From assembly GCA_949775045.1 (NCBI GenBank), contig OX459102.1, forward strand, positions 7,463,073 through 7,527,072: DNA of 64,000 nt, given 5' to 3'. This document shows, piece after piece, positions 58,684-64,000 of the stretch (position 1 is its first letter; each line of letters opens with the position of its first letter). The stretch comes from Metridium senile (Eukaryota; Cnidaria; Anthozoa; Actiniaria; Metridiidae). The notes beneath the pieces are model-generated. The model was not told the DNA's origin. It worked only from the letters and a program-made list of their open reading frames with translations, and ran no database searches. Position numbers and translations under genes: made by a program.

Positions 58684-61225
58684 ATGCGGTTGCAAATATC
58701 GATATTTTGTGTCGTGGCAATCTTTATTCCTTGGAAAGGTAAAACACTCTGTTTTTGTCTTCCTTTGGACTTGTACATTTTTTTGGTTTCTTGATTTCAT
58801 TTTGCTGTTTCTTTTTAATTTCATTTGTATTCTTAGTTTAGTTTCCCTTTCCCTTTTCCCTCGTTTTCTCAGTTTTTCCTTTAGTTTTTCATCCCCTCAT
58901 TCTTTTAGTTTTTTGCTCTTTTCTCCTGTTTTTTTTTTTTTTATTTTTTTATTTTACATTAATTTCTTTCCCCTTTTCTTTCCATTTGATGGTATTTTAC
59001 ACGATTACTTATGTCATTATATCATTGAAAATATATATATCCTACTTCGTTTCAGGCTTGCGTTTTAGCGTTTTGTTTTCTTATCTTTCGGTTATTTTCG
59101 TTCTCGTTTCTTTTTTTTTTCTTTTCTTTTCCTTTTTCATTTGCCTTCCTTCTCTCCTTTAATTCAAAGAGTTTTAAAAAGAGTAAAGTTTTTTTCTAAT
59201 TTAGGTCTGATCATTTCCGGTGGGCCTTGTGATTGGGACACGGCGGACCTGTTGACTGGTGTTCTTTATACCACACACTGGTAGGAACGCGTTAAAAAAA
59301 ACTATTCTATTTCATAAATACACACTTTTTACATCGGAGTGCAAATTCTTCAGCCGAAGCCATCTAAACGTACAAAATTATCCAATCACGTTTGACAATA
59401 TATCAAAAAACATTGCCTGATAGCAAAAGCTCCTTTTTTCATCTATTGTGCTTTGTACACTAGAAAATGTAGCTGCTTCTAGCAGGGAATAATATTTAAT
59501 GTTCGAATTACCGTTACACATCGATCGATCGAACAAGCGCCATTTTGGATCAGTCAATGAAACTCGTTCCTAGTATTTTGATTGACGGCCGACAAAATGC
59601 TAGTTTTCAAACGAGACAATAAACTTCGCATTTGGACGATAATGGTAGTAATTTTGCAAACAGCCATTTTGTGCCTCAAACTACTGAAAGGGTGACCAGG
59701 CGGAACGAGTTTGACAGTAAAGTTCGGAATGTATCAATAACTCGCCACTATGAACGTACCTTTGAAATTAGTATATATTGAAATAGACTTCTTTACCTTG
59801 TGTTTTAGGTACAAGTTCTCGGATAAAGCGATGGTCATGGCAGGAAGTCCTCCGACTTCTACGGACTTAAATCACTTTTTTGGCAGCTCTGTTGAGTATA
59901 TTTTTGTTTTAAATGGGACTCATCCTCGACGACTGAACCTTGTGGTTGAGCGAGATTTGTTGCTTTTACAACATACTCATATAGGTTTTAAAAGAATCAC
60001 CTCAACAGATGTAAATCCGACAGTGCAAATCATACGATGTAAAATTTATAAAGCCGATACCTACTTTATCTACAAATTCTCGTCATTGCCGCATTTTCTT
60101 CGGAAAAAAAGTTTTATTCATATGCCTTTGTACAGAATTGGAGTGAAACAAGGTAAGTTTTCTCTGTGTTATTACTTATTTTTGTTTGTTTGTCTGTCTG
60201 TTTGCTTATTTGTTTGTTTGTTTGCTTGTTTTTCTGTTTACTTGCTTTTTTAATTTGTTTGTTCTTTTCTCATTTTGCTTGTTTGTTCGTTTGACATGTT
60301 TGCTCGTTTGACATGTTTGTTCGTTTGACATGTTTGCTCGTTTGACATGTTTGCTTGCTTAATTATAGCAAATTTTGCTGCCTTTAATTTTTCCCTTTTC
60401 TCCCTTGGAAAAATCAAGGTGTGAAGTCTGGAATGTTTGTACATTGTGCAGTCCAAGCAATATTATTTGGGAGAAGGGGTTTGATAAACATAACTCTTAA
60501 AGACAAAACTATAACTTTTGAAAAGCAAAGCTGGGTTGTATCGAAGTCCGATCTTAGGCCTAGTCTGGGACCTAAACTCGCCTTAACTCGCAGCGAGTTT
60601 GGGCGAGTTAAGGCGAGTTAAGGCGAGTTAAGGGAAAATCAAAATTTCAATGCTGCGAGTTAAGGCGAGTTAATGCGAGTTAAGGAAATGATCCCATAAC
60701 TTGGAGTGACACTAAAAGAACATGACTTATATGTGTATATTTCAGCTTTGTGAGATGAGATTAAGGCAATTCCCTGTGCATTATGACATTGAGTAATTTA
60801 CTGCGAGCTTGTGCGGGTTAATGCGAGTTAAGGCGAGTTAAGGGCCCAGACTAGGCCTGATCTTGTAAAAGAACAAATGTCCCAACAATTTTGAATATCG
60901 TTACTTGTTTGTTTGTAATTCGTTCTTTCGTTCGCTCGTTTGTTTGTTCATTCGCACAATAGTTAGTATATTTGTTTGGTTGTCTGTTTGTTTGGTTTTG
61001 TTTCTATTGTTTCCATTTGCACAATAGATTTGTAAACGGAGATGTGGTTTTCTACCTTTTATTCATCTTTTCTCATCTAAGACTCTTTTACATGTGGATC
61101 TGATGGTATCAATGAGTATTACTATGGATGGAGATGTTCCTGTGGATATTCTTCAGTTAATAACAAATGCATTGAGGATGCCCAGATTAGCACAACAACA
61201 GCAGCAACAACAACATCAGAAATAG

Positions 61226-61263
<38 letters not shown>

Positions 61264-63338
61264 GTAGAAACAACAACAACAGCAGAATCAACAACACCAA
61301 AAGCAACAACAGCAACAACAACAGCAGCAGCAGCAGCAACTACAAGACCAACAACAACAACAGCAACTCCAGAAGCAATAACAACAGCAACAACTACAAC
61401 AGCAGCATCAACAACAACAGGAGCAGAAACAACACCAGCAGCAACGACAACAGCAACAACTACAACAACAACAGCAACAACACCAGAAACAACAAAAGCA
61501 GCAGCAACAACAACAACAACACCAACAACATCATGGTTTTGGTCTGAATGGGGCAATTGGTCTACTTGTGTGCCTTACAAATGTAACAAAGGACACAAAA
61601 CCCGTATGCGTTATTGCCGCAATGAATTTAAAAATCTAACGGATAATGAATGTCACGGCAGAAGCATTGGACACAAGAATTGTAACCCGGATTTTCAAGG
61701 TACAAATATAGATAAACAATACAATATATTATACCTTAAAATCCCGCTTAAAATACGTACAGTCATTTATCATTTACATAGATAACGTAGGGTATGTAGA
61801 GTGCACTAACCTCAAAAGTCAAAACATTAATTAGTGTCCATATAACAAGTATCTCAACAATAACTTCCAAGTTCTTGAAGAGAATAATGATTGTAAGCAC
61901 CTCGATTATTCGTGTTTAGATGTATGCCCAAAATATCTCAATAATAACCTCTATGTTCATGACGACAATAATGATTGTAAGCACCTCGATTATTCGTGTT
62001 TAGATGTATGCCCATGTTTTTACATTATCGATCTTCCATGATTGAGAATATTGATTATAATCTGTGTACATGTTTACCAATAATATACACTTAGTTTAAA
62101 AATCTCAAGCAGAATTTATCTAGCCCAGTACTGGTCATGTATTGAAATCAAACTTATTGGCCAATTTCATTTTTAAAAAAATGCAAAATATAATGTATAT
62201 CTTTGAGCGATTTTATTACGTTTCCACTGAATGACAGACAAAGGTGAGTTTTTCAGAAATGATTAGTTTCCGATGTTTTTTCTGGTGTAAAACTAAGAGA
62301 AAAATGGGGAAAATGAAGCATTGTTGAATTTTTGCGCAATGGAGTATGGGTATTTCAGGCCAGGTTACCAAGGCTTTTGGACACATTTATCAAGTAGATT
62401 CGTCATCAGCTGGTTCTTAGCTTTAAAATGACATCAAGAACAGCTTGCCACCCCTGGGGTGCAACGAACTCAAAATATAGAGCTCTTTTTTGGAATTGGC
62501 TACTATACTAAAAGTCAGACTAATAAGAAAAAGTGAGTACTAGCTTTCACATGCATGTCATTGTAAGTTAATTAATTCTATATTGATAAAAAGTTTGATT
62601 ACATTACCAGTACAAAACCAGCATCTATTTCAGTCTCGGCTAGATGGGTGTTGCTAAGCTTATTATTATTATTTTTTGCTAAGCTTTATTACTTGTCTAC
62701 AAGTCACTTAATGGATTAGCACCCAACTACTTATCAGCACTAATTAAAATCTACCGTCCTACCCGTACTCTGCGCTCTACTAACAGACTGATTCTACAAC
62801 AACCGAAAATCAACTCCGTAACCTATGGCCAAAGAACCTTCTCCTATGCAGCACCAAAACTCTGGAACTCCCTACCTCAAAACATTCAAAATTGCAAATC
62901 ACTGAAACAATTTAAAACTGAACTGAAAATATTCCTATTCCGTCAAGCTTTTAACTGTCACTCAATCTAAAACTACTAAATAATTTTTACTTTTTGTTTT
63001 ACTTTTTAATTATGTAATCGCATTGAGCTTTAAATGCGTCCAAAGAACTTATATTATTATTATTATTATTAAGCTGCGACAACGTTTTATGAAATAAGCT
63101 GTACGAACAATACCCTCCATGTTTTTTTGTGTCTAATCTTCGAGTATTCCTTGATAGAACCATCGCAGGACCAGTACAAGGCATAAACTAGTATTCTAAT
63201 GCAATAATGTTTTGTTTTTCAGCACTTAAACTTGGTGTCAATTTTAAACTGCGCCTTAAAGGAATGGACTGGCATCCAGTCCTCCTCAACAATACAAGCG
63301 CGTTAGCCAAGAATATCACCAAGACGATTCGGAAAAAT
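58684..63338 (+). CDS. Gene C: D8C-like, mucin, TSP1, SEA protein, third paralog (3' partial)
   Basis: Five exons: 58684-58738, 59205-59280, 59809-60152, 61082-61699, 63223-63338; total 1209 nt (403 codons), all in phase. ATG 58684 begins the signal peptide RLQISIFCVVAIFIPW. Order: D8C-like domain, Cys-rich knot, Thr/Ala mucin, TSP1, start of SEA. Exon phases and the 116-nt SEA exon equal those of gene B. FN3 and channel exons would be expected beyond the window; this cannot be seen. Likely secreted or membrane ectodomain of the same receptor-channel type. Confidence 0.82.
59205..60152 (+). CDS. Gene C exons: D8C-like domain
   Basis: Exon 59205-59280 gives GGPCDWDTADLLTGVLYTTH and exon 59809-60152 gives WYKFSDKAMVMAGSPPTSTD, YIFVLNGTHPRRLN and VQIIRCKIYKADTYFIYKFS. 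H-W-Y-K-F-S near the start, L-N-G-T-H-P in the middle and I-x-R-C-x-x-Y-x-x-x-x-(Y/F)-x-Y at the end match the layout of D8C domains (W-Y-R-F, W-L-N-G-x-H-P, V-R-N-C-x-x-(Y/F)). Several family cysteines are missing, so it is either a diverged copy or a look-alike. The T-rich intron 58739-59204 and the intron 59281-59808 hold nothing recognisable. Confidence 0.6.
60556..60858. mobile_element. Foldback element of GCGAGTTAAG repeats in gene C intron
   Basis: The ends AGGCCTAGTCTGGG and CCCAGACTAGGCCT are perfect inverse copies. Inside are clustered GGCGAGTTAA decamers. The surrounding intron (60153-61081) also has (TTTG)n near 60180-60350 and 60900-61010. Confidence 0.8.
61082..61699 (+). CDS. 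Gene C exon: Cys-rich knot, Thr/Ala mucin tract and TSP1 domain
   Basis: The acceptor TTTTCTCATCTAAG precedes 61082. Residues: DSFTCGSDGINEYYYGWRCS, CGYSSVNNKCIEDA (EGF-like spacing, four Cys), about 110 residues of Thr with Ala, Glu and Pro (ACAACAGCA-type DNA), then TSP1: FWSEWGNWSTCVPYKCNKGH, RMRYCRNEF, then NECHGRS and NCNPDFQ. Three functions share one exon, unlike gene A where TSP1 domains have their own. The mucin tract has only one convincing coding frame because it joins both Cys-rich ends. Confidence 0.88.
61850..62015 (+). repeat. Two tandem copies of an 81-bp unit
   Basis: AATAATGATTGTAAGCACCT and CGATTATTCGTGTTTAGATG occur twice, about 82 bp apart (61883 and 61967). In the intron between TSP1 and SEA of gene C. 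The rest of that intron, apart from the LINE end, shows nothing recognisable. Confidence 0.75.
62692..63070 (+). mobile_element. LINE 3' end (CR1/L2-like reverse transcriptase C terminus)
   Basis: Frame 62692-62970 reads LVYKSLNGLAPNYLSALIKI, then YGQRTFSYAAPKLWNSLPQN and SLKQFKTELKIFLFRQAF, the classic C terminus of CR1/L2-type LINE proteins (K-x-L-N-x-L-A-P-x-Y-L; F-x-x-x-A-P-x-L-W-N-S-L-P). No ATG starts it and the 5' part is gone. The 3' UTR ends in a (TTA)n run at about 63050-63070. Confidence 0.9.
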
Positions 63339-64000
63339 GTAAGCCGATTGATCTTTGACTGAACATTTTTATTATTATCATTATCTTGATCGTCATCATC
63401 GTCGTTGTCATCATTATTATGAAATTATCATCAAAGTTATCGTCATCGTTATCATTTTACAATTATTATCATTATCATTACCATCATTACCATCATTACC
63501 ATCATCAATCATCAGCACCACCATCATCATTATCCGGAATTATAATTATTATCATCGTCATCGTCATCGTCATCGTCATCAACACCACCACCATCATTTT
63601 CAGTTTAAGGACGGAGCCTACTAATTAAAAAGTAATGTATTCTTCAAACAACTATGTGAGTTGTTTTAACCCTTTAGAGGGTTCTTCAAATCTGGCTAAA
63701 AAAGGTGGGGTCACCGGGCAGTTAAGAGAAATAATAAGCCTTAAATATCGCTGAAGTCACGATTTTACCGGCATCGACAAATAAAAATAGTTTTCAAAGG
63801 CTTTTCATTGAAACATCTCTTTGATAGCGGTAAAGGATCAACAAGTAATTTTCTAATAGGAATATATATTTTGTAACGTATATATTTTCAAAAGTTAGTA
63901 ATGAAATATGATTTTTTTAGCATCGCGACTTGTATTTTACGAGGTTCAGAAAATTCGTAATTTTGTCGATTTTCCATTCCAAAATCGGTTGTTTTTTCGA
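63339..64000. other. Start of gene C intron: ATC microsatellite, then unique DNA
   Basis: 63365-63600 is degenerate ATC/ATT/GTC triplets. From 63610 to the end the sequence is AT-rich and without recognisable features. The next SEA exon of gene C must lie beyond the window. Confidence 0.65.

Noticed and set aside
61122..61556. Minus-strand Val/Ala-rich membrane-like frame
   Set aside because: Complement of the ACA/GCA mucin tract of gene C. The + frame is bounded by an EGF-like Cys cluster and a TSP1 domain in the same frame.

Overview
The window is animal nuclear DNA, most likely from an anthozoan cnidarian (sea anemone or stony coral). Genes are split into many small exons with GT..AG junctions. 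Intergenic and intronic DNA is AT-rich and full of microsatellites, foldback elements and LINE fragments. One gene has the collagen + immunoglobulin + fibrinogen layout of the cnidarian ficolin-like (CniFL) family. The species cannot be fixed from sequence alone.

The core of the window is a head-to-tail array of three paralogous genes on the + strand, here called A (<1..21681, 5' end missing), B (36856..55623, complete) and C (58684..>64000, 3' end missing). I reassembled them exon by exon. All splice phases match and the summed lengths are multiples of three (A at least 2930 aa, B 1289 aa, C at least 403 aa). Combining the three, the ancestral layout is: signal peptide, a D8C/uromodulin-like N-terminal domain, a Cys-rich knot, a mucin-like low-complexity stretch, 0-2 thrombospondin type 1 domains, an SEA domain, three fibronectin III domains, then a channel module. 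That module resembles an ionotropic glutamate receptor (S1 lobe, M1, pore loop, inner helix, S2 lobe, last TM helix, short cytosolic tail), but its pore loop carries the K+-channel filter TMTTVGYGD. In A and B this looks like a ligand-gated K+-selective channel with a mucin/adhesion ectodomain in place of the usual amino-terminal domain. The SEA domain of A has a GSVI motif at the classical self-cleavage position. This is the strongest candidate for an undescribed system here.

Between A and B lie about 6 kb of mobile-element debris (21.7-27.7 kb), a single-exon chromodomain gene (27736..28557), a LINE 3' end, and a minus-strand CniFL-type receptor gene (31054..33151) with an apparent one-base frameshift. 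B and C are separated by degenerate copies of B's last exon and by MITEs.

Introns of A and B hold unusual tandem arrays: five copies of the pore-exon end (A), seventeen 97-bp units (B), and a 1.8-kb 12-bp minisatellite (B). Most long open frames in the window are microsatellite artefacts. The exceptions are the mucin exons, which appear to be microsatellite-like DNA kept as coding sequence.
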